The notes under the pieces were generated by a model. It did no database searches. It was not told the DNA's origin and saw only the letters and a program-made list of their open reading frames with translations. A DNA stretch of 23,528 nt from contig JAFSQZ010000186.1 of assembly GCA_017446355.1 (NCBI GenBank), positions 1 to 23,528 on the forward strand, read 5' to 3'. The number at the start of each line of letters is the position of its first letter. The stretch's first letter is position 1. This stretch comes from Neisseriaceae bacterium. Lineage in GTDB: Bacteria > Pseudomonadota > Gammaproteobacteria > Burkholderiales > Neisseriaceae. The translations under genes and the position numbers were made by a program. Below, one piece after another: positions 1 to 7,354 of this stretch.

Positions 1-1516
1 ACACAGTAAGCAATGCCAAGACAGCCAATAATTGATTTGCCGCACCAAATAAAGGCCAAATCAAGGTATAACCACCCATACCTAATGCTACGCCCAAAAC
101 CACCGTAATCAGTGTGGCAACGTATTTATTCGCCAAGATTTTTTTCCATGCGGGATATTCTTTGCTACCATCAGGTATCCAAAACTCTTGGAATAAATAA
201 CGTGCCAATCGTGTCGCCGTATCCAAAGAAGTTAAGCAAAACACCGATACCGCTAAAATTAACAAGGCATATGCAATATCTTGTACATTAGCAAAACCAG
301 GAACAGTGGCAATCATTTGCGATAAACCGTCCGCAAATACCGTAGTTGGTGAAGCATAACCGCCTGCCTGATATTTTGTCCATACAAAACCTACGGCAAT
401 CAATGAAATAACCGCCAATAAACTTTCCAGTAACATTGAACCATAGCCAATGGCTTGTGCTTGACTTTCTTTGTCCAACTGTTTGGAAGTAGTGCCTGAT
501 GCTACGATACTATGAAAACCCGAAATCGCACCGCAAGCAATAGTTACAAACAATGCAGGAAACAAAAATCCACCTTGTGCAGCTTTGTTAACCACCGCTT
601 TACCATTTTCCATAATGGCTTGTCCTGTAGCTGAATCAGTCGCAATATTAGTGGTAATAAAGCCTGAAAAAGCAGGAATTTCCAAATGTGATGCTGCACC
701 CATAACACTTGCACCAATAATGCCGAAAATCGCCAATAACATTAAGGCGTACAACAAGTAACTGGATAAATAATCACGCGGTTGCAATAAAATCCATACA
801 GGCGTAACTGATGCAATCAAGATATACACAGCCAATACAATTATCCAAGTTTCATAACTTAATTGGAAAGGGTGCCATAAAAAGCCTAATGTTACCACTG
901 CTGTGATAATAGCCAACGACACACCGATATTGACTGCTGCTGATAATTTTCTACCATGCAAAGCAAAGCCCCAAATCACTGCTGCCACAACAAATAATAA
1001 CGACACAGATGCGGTTTGCTCATTCGCAACATTGATTTTTTCAGCAGTAGACGCAAAAGTATTGGCCACAATAGAAGTAAATGCGCCAACCACCAAAACC
1101 AATACCAAATAGGAAAAAATGGTAAATAATTTGCGTGCCGTCTCATCAATATTTTCGGCGACAATAACGGATAAAGTACGTCCTTTATTGCGTAAAGACG
1201 CAAACAAAGAGCCAAAATCATGTACCGCGCCAAAGAAAATGCCGCCAATAACCACCCACAACAATACAGGCACCCAACCAAACACAGCTGCCTGAATCGG
1301 TCCGTTAATCGGACCTGCACCTGCAATAGACGAAAAATGGTGTCCCAACACCACATATGGTGGCGCAGGCACATAATCATTGCCGTCTTCTTGTTCGTGT
1401 GCAGGTGTTGGACGTTTAGGGTCAATTCCCCATTGTCGTGCCAAATAACCGCCATAAAAAACATATCCCAGCAGCAAAGCAACTACTGCGATAATCAATA
1501 TTAACATTGCATTCAT
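1..1516 (-). CDS. cstA: CstA family transporter (3' end beyond the window)
   Basis: Polytopic inner-membrane protein of the CstA/carbon-starvation family, which imports peptides and/or pyruvate. The reading frame is open from the ATG at 1516 to the left edge, giving about 505 residues without the C-terminus. Conserved family segments are visible: HHFSSIAGAGPI near residues 59-70, SGFHSIVASGTTSKQ in the middle, SLDTATRLARY, and WPLFGAANQLLA close to the edge. Many hydrophobic segments alternate with short loops. The start overlaps the stop of the upstream gene as ATGA, so the two are probably translationally coupled. The ANQLLA segment so near residue 500 suggests a shorter CstA than the roughly 700-aa enterobacterial type, which is inference until the missing end is seen. 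Family assignment is firm; the substrate is not known from sequence. Confidence 0.93.
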   Translation of the reverse strand, partial: MNAMLILIIAVVALLLGYVFYGGYLARQWGIDPKRPTPAHEQEDGNDYVPAPPYVVLGHHFSSIAGAGPINGPIQAAVFGWVPVLLWVVIGGIFFGAVHDFGSLFASLRNKGRTLSVIVAENIDETARKLFTIFSYLVLVLVVGAFTSIVANTFASTAEKINVANEQTASVSLLFVVAAVIWGFALHGRKLSAAVNIGVSLAIITAVVTLGFLWHPFQLSYETWIIVLAVYILIASVTPVWILLQPRDYLSSYLLYALMLLAIFGIIGASVMGAASHLEIPAFSGFITTNIATDSATGQAIMENGKAVVNKAAQGGFLFPALFVTIACGAISGFHSIVASGTTSKQLDKESQAQAIGYGSMLLESLLAVISLIAVGFVWTKYQAGGYASPTTVFADGLSQMIATVPGFANVQDIAYALLILAVSVFCLTSLDTATRLARYLFQEFWIPDGSKEYPAWKKILANKYVATLITVVLGVALGMGGYTLIWPLFGAANQLLAVLALLTV

Positions 1517-2046
1517 AAATTTCCCCTTATACAACGCGAAGCAATATCAGTGGTTAAAAAATTTGTTAAAAATTGCAATAAATCTTTTCCAACACGGTTA
1601 GTGATCGCGTTTTTTGCCGTCATATCAACAACAGCAACACGTAAATCAGCCCAACCATACCACCCTAAACGAAATGATTTACGAAATTTAGTTTTACGAC
1701 AAAGAGATAATGCGTCATCATCAGCCCTATCAGTAAGTACAATTAAAGTTAAAGAACTTTGCATATGTTCAGGGTGTGGTTGAATTTTGTGTATGCCTTG
1801 TGTTTGCAGCAACGCAATCAAGGCTTGCAGAACTTGATGAGTTAAATGTGGCACATATTGAATAAACAGATAATCGTGGGCTTCTGCTGCCCATAATTGC
1901 GCTTTTTTGATGAGTACATATTTTTCACCACGTGAATGAAACTCACCATAGCCAGCAAAAGTTTCACCTGCAAAATGGTAATTTTGTTGTGTGTCATAAT
2001 GATGACTAAATGCTAATAGTAACTGTGAGACAACATTGTTACTCAT
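1513..2046 (-). CDS. conserved protein of unknown function, coupled to cstA
   Basis: 177 residues from the ATG at 2046. It has no signal peptide or membrane segment and looks like a cytoplasmic mixed alpha/beta domain. Recognisable elements are a FAGYGEFHSRGEKYVLIKKA stretch in the first third, a PHPEHM motif in the middle, and FRLGWYGWADLRVAVVD towards the end. From memory this resembles a family of unknown function found mainly in Firmicutes (possibly DUF8052); I could not verify that. The frame stays open to a TTG at 2133, but I prefer the ATG because the extra 29 residues look non-conserved and a weak GGGTAA lies upstream of the ATG. The stop overlaps the cstA start by four bases, so the two are made from one transcript and may work together. 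Confidence 0.7.
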   Translation of the reverse strand: MSNNVVSQLLLAFSHHYDTQQNYHFAGETFAGYGEFHSRGEKYVLIKKAQLWAAEAHDYLFIQYVPHLTHQVLQALIALLQTQGIHKIQPHPEHMQSSLTLIVLTDRADDDALSLCRKTKFRKSFRLGWYGWADLRVAVVDMTAKNAITNRVGKDLLQFLTNFLTTDIASRCIRGNL

Positions 2047-2145
2047 ACTTTTATTACCCACAATATTATTTTCTTTGTCGCAAAATTTAATAAGCGATAA
2101 ATCAAGCCGTTTAACTCGGTAAGAAACAAACAACTAAATTGGCAA

Positions 2146-2154
2146 ATTGTATCA
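2146..2154 (-). promoter_or_regulatory. candidate extended -10 promoter for the 177-aa gene and cstA
   Basis: Read on the minus strand the bases give TGATACAAT, an extended -10 (TGn plus TACAAT), about 100 bases upstream of the 2046 start. No good -35 box is seen at 17 bases. Predicted from pattern only. Confidence 0.35.
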
Positions 2155-2251
2155 CACAATACTACAATACAGTTTAAACGGAGCAAATTGCATCAATCAA
2201 CTCAAAGCAGTTTAAAATAGTCGGTCAAACATTTTTTACAGGAATAATTAA

Positions 2252-2560
2252 ATGCAGATTACCTATTCAGAAAAATTAAAACAATATATGCAGCAAAAAA
2301 ATCTCACCCATATTGAAATCAGCGTGGTAGAACCATCTGGCTGTTGTATGGGATTTAGTGAAATTGTTGTCAACTTTGTTAACGAAAAAGATATGCCCAA
2401 ATTAAAAGGCAAAATTTTGCGAACTTTAACGGGAGAAATCGGCGATATTCTTATCACTTCACGCGGTGTGGAATTGGACGACACTATCCACTTTGATTTA
2501 AAAAATTTTTTAGGCGTAAAAGACATTAATGTTACTGGTGCGCACGCGTGGAAAATTTAA
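2252..2560 (+). CDS. small HesB/IscA-like protein with CC motif
   Basis: 102-residue protein with the fold pattern of the IscA/HesB (iron-sulfur biogenesis) superfamily. It begins MQITYSEKLKQYMQQKN, followed by a beta strand ending in PSGCCMGF (residues about 28-35). The adjacent cysteines C31-C32 are the hallmark of the small CC/Se-motif group, in which some homologs carry selenocysteine. The second and third conserved cysteines of true A-type carriers (the C-terminal CGCG) are missing, and the protein ends GAHAWKI, so ordinary cluster-carrier chemistry is doubtful. An AGGA ribosome site is at 2240-2243, eight bases before the ATG. It is transcribed away from the cstA pair and shares a 120-base intergenic region with it. 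Function unknown; redox or metal binding through the CC pair is inference. Confidence 0.6.
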   Translation: MQITYSEKLKQYMQQKNLTHIEISVVEPSGCCMGFSEIVVNFVNEKDMPKLKGKILRTLTGEIGDILITSRGVELDDTIHFDLKNFLGVKDINVTGAHAWKI

Positions 2561-2592
2561 AGAACATTTAAACAGTGGCTACAAATAATTGT

Positions 2593-2607
2593 TTCAGGCA
2601 GCCTGAA
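2593..2607 (+). repeat. DNA uptake sequence (15-mer, central A)
   Basis: Perfect TTCAGGCAGCCTGAA just downstream of the CC-motif gene. Confidence 0.85.
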
Positions 2608-2663
2608 ATTTTCTTGACTGAAAATTAGATGGTTGTTTTAACGATTTATCGCTTCAAGCAGTA

Positions 2664-2704
2664 TTTGTAAAAAAGAAAACCGAATGTTTATCAACATTCG
2701 GTTT
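2664..2704 (-). terminator. rho-independent terminator of the ydcH-family gene
   Basis: A perfect 12-bp inverted repeat (2677-2688 with 2693-2704, loop TATC) is followed on the minus strand by a T-rich run (TTCTTTTTT). It begins 16 bases past the stop of the 76-aa gene at 2721, and may also stop readthrough from the CC-motif gene. Confidence 0.8.
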
Positions 2705-2720
2705 GGTTTATAGATGAAAA

Positions 2721-2951
2721 TTATTTATTTTCTTCAGCAGCTTTTTTCAAAATAACATAAAGTTGATCTTTTAAAGCCAATTTTTTTTGTTTCAACTCGT
2801 GAATTTCTTCTTCAGCTGATGAGTTGGTTACTGGGTTATTTTCTAAACCAGTGATTTTGTCATCAATTTCATTATGTTCATCAAATAAACGAGAGAAGTG
2901 TGCATCTTCATTTTTTAAACGAGAGATTAAATCGCGATATTCTGGAAACAT
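2721..2951 (-). CDS. YdcH/DUF465 family protein
   Basis: 76-residue, highly charged, mainly helical protein that starts MFPEYRDLISRLKNEDAHF. It contains the family's typical F-x-x-L-F-D-E-H-N segment (residues about 19-26) and a heptad-like second helix ending LKDQLYVILKKAA. This matches the length and layout of YdcH (DUF465), a small cytoplasmic family whose role is unclear. An AAAGGA ribosome site stands about nine bases before the ATG, and a strong terminator follows. It is divergent from tmk and apparently monocistronic. Family assignment is good; no function can be read from the sequence. Confidence 0.85.
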   Translation of the reverse strand: MFPEYRDLISRLKNEDAHFSRLFDEHNEIDDKITGLENNPVTNSSAEEEIHELKQKKLALKDQLYVILKKAAEENK

Positions 2952-3077
2952 AACTTATCCTTTACAAGGTGTTGAGAAAATTATGGCGTTATTATATCTG
3001 AATCCCCTATTTTTCGCCACAATGGATTACAATTTCATTTATATAAAATATTTTAATTTTAAAAGGTGTTTACTAAA

Positions 3078-3698
3078 ATGGAAAAAGGCAAGTTTATTAC
3101 ATTAGATGGGATTGATGGCGCGGGTAAAACCACACAATTAGCGGTGATTCGCGATTGGTTTGAGCAACAAAATTTGCCTGTTTATTTTACTCGAGAACCA
3201 GGTGGAACAATAGTAGGCGAAAAACTGCGTAAAATAATGTTGGATAAACATACGCACATTTCGGTGATGACAGAAACTTTGTTAATGTTTGCGGCACGAC
3301 AGCAACATTTAGAAGAAATTATTTTGCCCAATTTAGAAAAAGGGGTACACGTGGTTAGCGACCGTTTTACCGATGCAACATTTGCTTATCAAGGTGCTGG
3401 ACGCGGTGTTTCTTTGGAAAAAATTGAGTGTTTGGAGCGTTTGGTACAAGAAGATTTTTGTCCTGATTTGACCATATTATTAGATGTTCCTTTGTCTGTT
3501 TCATTGTCAAGAATTGAACAAACACGCGATAAAGATCGTTTTGAACAAGAAAATAGGGCATTCTTTGAACGAGTGCGCTCGGCTTATTTGACTCGTGCCG
3601 CAAATGCACCATCGCGTTATGTGGTGGTGAATAATATTTGCGATAAAATGGAAGTAAAAACGGAAATTGAGCAAATTTTGACGCGATTATTTGCTTAA
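3078..3698 (+). CDS. tmk: thymidylate kinase
   Basis: Phosphorylates dTMP to dTDP with ATP, an essential cytoplasmic step of dTTP synthesis. 206 residues, the usual family length. The P-loop DGIDGAGKTT lies at residues about 10-19, the TMP-binding FTREPGGT near 40, the DRF motif with downstream AYQGAGRG near 95-110, and a lid carrying arginines (RTRDKDRFE-like) near 150. An Arg-free P-loop with basic lid is the bacterial type II arrangement. I chose the ATG at 3078 over the in-frame GTG at 3066 because AAAAGGTG at 3061-3068 is well placed as its ribosome site. It is followed by the ABC permease gene after about 108 bases that include a DUS. Confidence 0.96.
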   Translation: MEKGKFITLDGIDGAGKTTQLAVIRDWFEQQNLPVYFTREPGGTIVGEKLRKIMLDKHTHISVMTETLLMFAARQQHLEEIILPNLEKGVHVVSDRFTDATFAYQGAGRGVSLEKIECLERLVQEDFCPDLTILLDVPLSVSLSRIEQTRDKDRFEQENRAFFERVRSAYLTRAANAPSRYVVVNNICDKMEVKTEIEQILTRLFA

Positions 3699-3764
3699 CA
3701 TTAACAAATGCTGCCTGAAAATGTTTGATGACATCAATTGCGTGTATACTTGTACCCATAATCT

Positions 3765-3779
3765 TTCAGGCAGCCTGAA
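3765..3779 (+). repeat. DNA uptake sequence (central A)
   Basis: The 15-mer sits in a longer near-palindrome, CTTTCAGGCAGCCTGAAAG (3763-3781), 27 bases before the ABC permease start. Confidence 0.85.
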
Positions 3780-3806
3780 AGAATGTAAATAAATGGTTGA
3801 TATTTT

Positions 3807-4577
3807 ATGAATGATTTAGTAACTTGGTTCGCTTCTGTTTTACCCAAAACTTATGAATACCGTGAAATGTTTTTTTACGGTATTTTAACCACTTTAGGCG
3901 TAAGTGCTGTTTCCATTTTAATTGGTGTTTTCTTGGGTTTATTGGGTGCGTTGGCACGAATTTTACGTTTTGAAAAAGGCAACATTGCATTGCGTGGTTT
4001 AGCTTGGTGTTTACGCCAATTGTCTTTGCTTTATGTAACTTTATTTCGCGGAACACCATTATTTGTACAGATTTTTATTTGGTATTTTGTTTGGTTTCCA
4101 TTATTGGTACACCCTGAACACGGTTGGCTAATGAGCGGAATGGAAGCACAAGATTTTCGCCGCAACTATGGTGCGCTTTCTGCTGGTATTTTAGCGTTGT
4201 CCACCAATGCTGGCGCGTATATTACAGAAATTTTTCGTGCAGGCATTCAATCTATTGATAAAGGACAAATGGAAGCTGCTCGCTCATTGGGATTAACTTA
4301 TCCGCAAGCGATGCGCTTTGTGGTTTTACCACAAGCTTTGCGTCGTATGCTACCACCTCTAGCGAATGAATTTATTACTTTATTAAAAGACAGTTCTTTG
4401 TTATCGGCTATTTCGGTGGCAGAAATAGCGTATGTACAAAAAACGATTTCTGGTCGTTATTATATTTATGAAGAACCACTTTATGTGGTGGCGTTTATTT
4501 ATTTGATGATGACGATTTGTTTAAGCTGGTTATTTTCATTTTTAGAGAAGAAATATAATGCAGCGCATCATGGATAA
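3807..4577 (+). CDS. polar amino-acid ABC transporter permease
   Basis: 256-residue inner-membrane permease of the HisM/GlnP family, the membrane channel of an uptake system for polar amino acids. Hydrophobic segments are at about residues 25-50, 75-100, 120-145, 190-210 and 225-245. The diagnostic cytoplasmic EAA loop that docks the ATPase is clear (GAYITEIFRAGIQSIDKGQ, then MEAARSLGLTYPQAMRFVVLPQA), and LYVTLFRGTPLFVQ is typical of the family. A DUS hairpin precedes it and converging terminators follow, so it appears to be transcribed alone. Neither an ATPase nor a substrate-binding protein gene is adjacent, so its partners must be encoded elsewhere. Substrate cannot be assigned. Confidence 0.9.
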   Translation: MNDLVTWFASVLPKTYEYREMFFYGILTTLGVSAVSILIGVFLGLLGALARILRFEKGNIALRGLAWCLRQLSLLYVTLFRGTPLFVQIFIWYFVWFPLLVHPEHGWLMSGMEAQDFRRNYGALSAGILALSTNAGAYITEIFRAGIQSIDKGQMEAARSLGLTYPQAMRFVVLPQALRRMLPPLANEFITLLKDSSLLSAISVAEIAYVQKTISGRYYIYEEPLYVVAFIYLMMTICLSWLFSFLEKKYNAAHHG

Positions 4578-4621
4578 GCGAATGGCTTAAACATTATTGA
4601 TAACCGTAACATCAGGCAACA

Positions 4622-4690
4622 ATCTTTGCAAAACCCTATTTTTCAGCATTTTGAATGCAAGCGAAGCATCTTTTGACAAGTTTTACAAAG
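4622..4690. repeat. inverted-repeat-bounded intergenic element
   Basis: CTTTGCAAAAC near 4622-4633 and GTTTTACAAAG near 4680-4690 are inverted copies with one mismatch, bounding about 68 bases of non-coding DNA that run directly into a DUS. The left end is also the reverse complement of TAGGGTTTTGCAAA found around 19403. It may be a remnant of a small intergenic repeat. Confidence 0.4.
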
Positions 4691-4692
4691 GT

Positions 4693-4707
4693 TTCAGGCT
4701 GCCTGAA
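4693..4707 (-). repeat. DNA uptake sequence (central T)
   Basis: Perfect TTCAGGCTGCCTGAA directly after the inverted-repeat element. Confidence 0.85.
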
Positions 4708-4746
4708 AACAAATCATCAAAAAAAAGAAGACTTTTACAATAAATA

Positions 4747-4779
4747 AAACCAGCTGTAAAAAGTTTACAACTGGTTTTT
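4747..4779. terminator. bidirectional terminator between the permease and ychF
   Basis: A 14-bp stem (4747-4760 with 4764-4777, loop AAG) with one wobble position. It is followed by TTTTT on the plus strand and TTTTATTTA on the minus strand. It lies between convergent genes. Confidence 0.7.
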
Positions 4780-4808
4780 CACAAAAGTATCACTACAACA
4801 TATAAAAA

Positions 4809-4834
4809 GCTGCCTGAATATTTTCAGGCAGCCT
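4809..4834 (-). terminator. ychF terminator built from two facing DUS cores
   Basis: GCTGCCTGAA (4809-4818) pairs with TTCAGGCAGC (4823-4832) over a four-base loop. On the minus strand the hairpin is followed by TTTTTATAT. It is 22 bases past the ychF stop. Inverted DUS pairs serving as terminators are well known in Neisseria. Confidence 0.8.
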
Positions 4835-4855
4835 GTATACTTAACATCTAAAAAA

Positions 4856-5947
4856 TCACACATTAAACAAGAAATGAATCACATCACCATCTTGTACCAC
4901 ATATTCTTTACCTTCTGCACGCATTTTGCCTGCTTCTTTGGCTTTGGTTTCACCGCCTAATGCAATAAAATCTTCGTAAGCAATTACTTGCGCACGAATA
5001 AAACCGCGTTCAAAATCAGTGTGAATCACGCCTGCGGCTTGTGGTGCAGTATCGCCTTTATGGATTGTCCACGCACGCACTTCTTTTACGCCTGCGGTGA
5101 AATAAGTTTGTAAACCCAATAAATCATAGCCTGCACGGATTAAACGATTTAGACCTGGTTCTTCTAAACCCATTTCTGCCAAAAATTCTGCTTTTTCATC
5201 GTCTTCTAATTCGGCGATTTCACTTTCCATCGCTGCACACACTGCCACCACTGGCGCATTTTCTTGATTTGCTAAATCTTTTAAACGGTCAAAATGTGGA
5301 TTATTTTCAAAACCATCTTCGGCGACATTGGCTACATACATCGCTGGTTTTGCGGTTAATAAAAACAAAGGTTTAATCAATGCTAATTCATCGCTGTCTA
5401 AACCAAATGAACGCACGGGTTTGCCTTCGTTTAAATGTGGCAACAATTTTTCTAAAATGGCGACCAATTTTTGCGCATCTTTATCACCTGCTTTGGCGCG
5501 TTTGCTTTCACGCAAAATGGCTTTTTCTACACTTGCTAAATCAGCCAATGCCAATTCGGTACCAATTGTTTCAATATCAGCGATGGGGTCTACTTTGCCT
5601 GCAACGTGGACAATATTATCGTCATCAAAACAACGCACTACGTTGACAATGGCATCGGTTTCACGAATATTTGCCAAAAATTGATTACCCAAACCTTCAC
5701 CTTTGCTTGCACCCGCCACCAAACCAGCAATATCTACAAATTCTACAATTGCAGGCTGCATACGTTGTGGATTCACGATTTTTGCTAATTCGTTCATACG
5801 TGGATCGGGAACTTCAACGATGCCGACATTTGGTTCAATGGTACAAAATGGATAGTTTGCCGCTTCAATTCCAGATTGTGTTAGTGCGTTAAATAAAGTG
5901 GATTTTCCTACATTCGGTAAGCCAACAATGCCACATTTTAAGCTCAT
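4856..5947 (-). CDS. ychF: redox-regulated ribosome-associated GTPase/ATPase YchF
   Basis: Conserved Obg-family P-loop protein (Ola1/YchF) that binds ribosomes, prefers ATP over GTP, and is tied to oxidative stress responses. 363 residues, the standard length. Walker A GLPNVGKST is at residues 9-17, the switch region NYPFCTIEPNVG follows, G3 is DIAGLVAGASKGEGLGNQFL near 70-90, and the C-terminal DUF933/TGS-like domain ends with YVVQDGDVIHFLFNV. I use the ATG at 5947 (MSLKCGIVGLP), preceded by AAGAGA. A longer frame from a TTG at 6007 adds 20 residues unlike the family start. It appears monocistronic, with its own terminator. Confidence 0.97.
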   Translation of the reverse strand: MSLKCGIVGLPNVGKSTLFNALTQSGIEAANYPFCTIEPNVGIVEVPDPRMNELAKIVNPQRMQPAIVEFVDIAGLVAGASKGEGLGNQFLANIRETDAIVNVVRCFDDDNIVHVAGKVDPIADIETIGTELALADLASVEKAILRESKRAKAGDKDAQKLVAILEKLLPHLNEGKPVRSFGLDSDELALIKPLFLLTAKPAMYVANVAEDGFENNPHFDRLKDLANQENAPVVAVCAAMESEIAELEDDEKAEFLAEMGLEEPGLNRLIRAGYDLLGLQTYFTAGVKEVRAWTIHKGDTAPQAAGVIHTDFERGFIRAQVIAYEDFIALGGETKAKEAGKMRAEGKEYVVQDGDVIHFLFNV

Positions 5948-6171
5948 AATCTCTTCGCTTTTCTTTAAACTAAAATGCGTGATTTTAACATACTGAAACG
6001 CTGGCAAAATTTAATTTTTGACACTGATATAAATTGAAATGTCTGCAAAACTGGTATTCTGAATTTCACAAAATAAAAGAAAATAGCTCATCGTGTTGTT
6101 TTATCAAGCTTCTTTGCTGATGCTTAACATAATGAATGGTGAATAAAGACTTTGCAGGAATGTTCAGTTTA

Positions 6172-6219
6172 CAATCCAAGTGTTGCTTTTAAAGCTTTGA
6201 TTTATCCTGCCTGAACATT
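6172..6219 (+). repeat. 48-bp intergenic repeat, copy 1
   Basis: Ungapped match at 39 of 48 positions to 14804-14851. The shared cores include CAAGTGTTGC and CCTGCCTGAA. This copy abuts and slightly overlaps the exbD stop codon. Its outer part takes part in a 9-bp inverted repeat, AATGTTCAG (about 6159-6167) / CTGAACATT (6211-6219), that could act as an exbD terminator or mRNA-end structure. Confidence 0.6.
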
Positions 6220-6649
6220 ATTCACTGTGTTGCACTTCTGTTTCAAAACCAATTTTACTCACCCCTGCTTGTTGTGCGCTTTGCAGTGCATCGGTTACGT
6301 ATTCATATTTAACGGTTTTATCCGCAGCAATGGCTAGCACTAAATCTGGATTTTCTTTGTGCTGTTGTTGCAAAAGGTTTTTGAGTTCATCTAATGAAAT
6401 CAATTTTTCGTCCAAATAGTATTCGCCATTTTGGTTAATCGCCAAACGCACTGGTTTTTTTAATTCAGGTGGTGTAGGTTGATTTTCTTGCGCCGCCACA
6501 GGTAATTGCAAAGGAATGGAATGCGTTAAAACAGGCATCGTTATCATAAACACTATCAATAATACCAGCATCACATCAACTAATGGCGTTACATTGATTT
6601 CTGCCATAGGTACTTCATCATCGTTGTTGTTTAAACTGCCAAAAGCCAT
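6218..6649 (-). CDS. exbD: biopolymer transport protein ExbD
   Basis: Inner-membrane component of the TonB energy-transduction complex, which couples the proton gradient to TonB-dependent outer-membrane uptake of iron compounds and similar substrates. 143 residues: a short cytoplasmic N-terminus, one membrane helix (AEINVTPLVDVMLVLLIVFMIT, residues 16-37) carrying the functionally essential D25, then a periplasmic domain with YLDEKLISLDELKNLL and the ...ADKTVKYEYVTDALQSAQQAGVSKIGF end. The start is one base past the exbB stop, so translation is coupled. It is the last gene of the tonB operon. Confidence 0.96.
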   Translation of the reverse strand: MAFGSLNNNDDEVPMAEINVTPLVDVMLVLLIVFMITMPVLTHSIPLQLPVAAQENQPTPPELKKPVRLAINQNGEYYLDEKLISLDELKNLLQQQHKENPDLVLAIAADKTVKYEYVTDALQSAQQAGVSKIGFETEVQHSE

Positions 6650-6650
6650 T

Positions 6651-7313
6651 TTATTTGTCCTTTACATTCAATAATTGCACGTATAAATCGTGTGCAAAAT
6701 TATCCATATCGTGCGACAAATTTTTATTGAGTCGCACCAAAGTATTGTATGCCAATACTGCTGGAATAGCGGTAAACAAGCCCATTGCTGTGGCAATCAA
6801 AGCTTCGCCAATAGGTCCTGCAACAGCTGCCATTGTTACTTGTCCTTGTGTATTGATGTTAATCAGTGCGTGATAAATCCCCCACACAGTACCAAATAAT
6901 CCAATAAATGGCGCGGTTGCTCCCACTGATGCTAGTGCCGTTAAACCACTTGAAAATGGACGTAATACTTTGTCCATCGCATAACGAATATGACGAATCA
7001 AGTAATCGTTTTTGGGTACTGCATCATGCAGATGACTGTATTTTTGGTCATGGTATTGTTGTTGTGAACGATACGATTGCAAGGCAACTTTGGTCATCGG
7101 TGCTTCAATTTTTTGCACAGAAGTCATCGCTTCGGATAAATTGCTGGCATGCCAAAAGGTTTTTAGAAATTGTTGGTTGGCTTTTTTGGCTAAAAATAAT
7201 TTGACCGAACGAATAATAATAATCACCCAAGTGAGTATGCTCATTATCACTAAAATAGCAAAAGTAAGTGTTAAAACAGTATCTTGTTGTGCGAACAAAT
7301 GTTGAAGATTCAT
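6651..7313 (-). CDS. exbB: biopolymer transport protein ExbB
   Basis: Proton-channel partner of ExbD in the TonB motor. 220 residues with an N-terminal membrane helix (LTLTFAILVIMSILTWVIIIIRS), a cytoplasmic loop, and two further helices. These contain GLTALASVGATAPFIGLFGTVWGIYHALI and PIGEALIATAMGLFTAIPAVLAYN, the conserved MotA/TolQ/ExbB segment. An AAGGA ribosome site lies about eight bases before the ATG. In most Neisseriaceae this gene directly follows tonB; here a 137-aa membrane protein lies in between. Confidence 0.96.
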   Translation of the reverse strand: MNLQHLFAQQDTVLTLTFAILVIMSILTWVIIIIRSVKLFLAKKANQQFLKTFWHASNLSEAMTSVQKIEAPMTKVALQSYRSQQQYHDQKYSHLHDAVPKNDYLIRHIRYAMDKVLRPFSSGLTALASVGATAPFIGLFGTVWGIYHALININTQGQVTMAAVAGPIGEALIATAMGLFTAIPAVLAYNTLVRLNKNLSHDMDNFAHDLYVQLLNVKDK

Positions 7314-7339
7314 TTATTTTTTCCTTATTTCAAATTGTT

Positions 7340-7354
7340 TTCAGGCAGCCTGAA
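7340..7354 (+). repeat. DNA uptake sequence overlapping a stop codon
   Basis: The 15-mer (central A on the plus strand) encodes the last residues and TGA stop of the 137-aa membrane protein read on the minus strand. Confidence 0.85.

Noticed and set aside
976..1482. 168-aa minus-strand ORF
   Set aside because: It lies in another frame of the cstA coding region; the frame starting at 1516 gives an uninterrupted CstA with all family motifs.
5948..6007. 20-residue N-terminal extension of YchF from a TTG
   Set aside because: YchF proteins begin M-x-L-K-C-G-I-V-G; the ATG at 5947 has the ribosome site.
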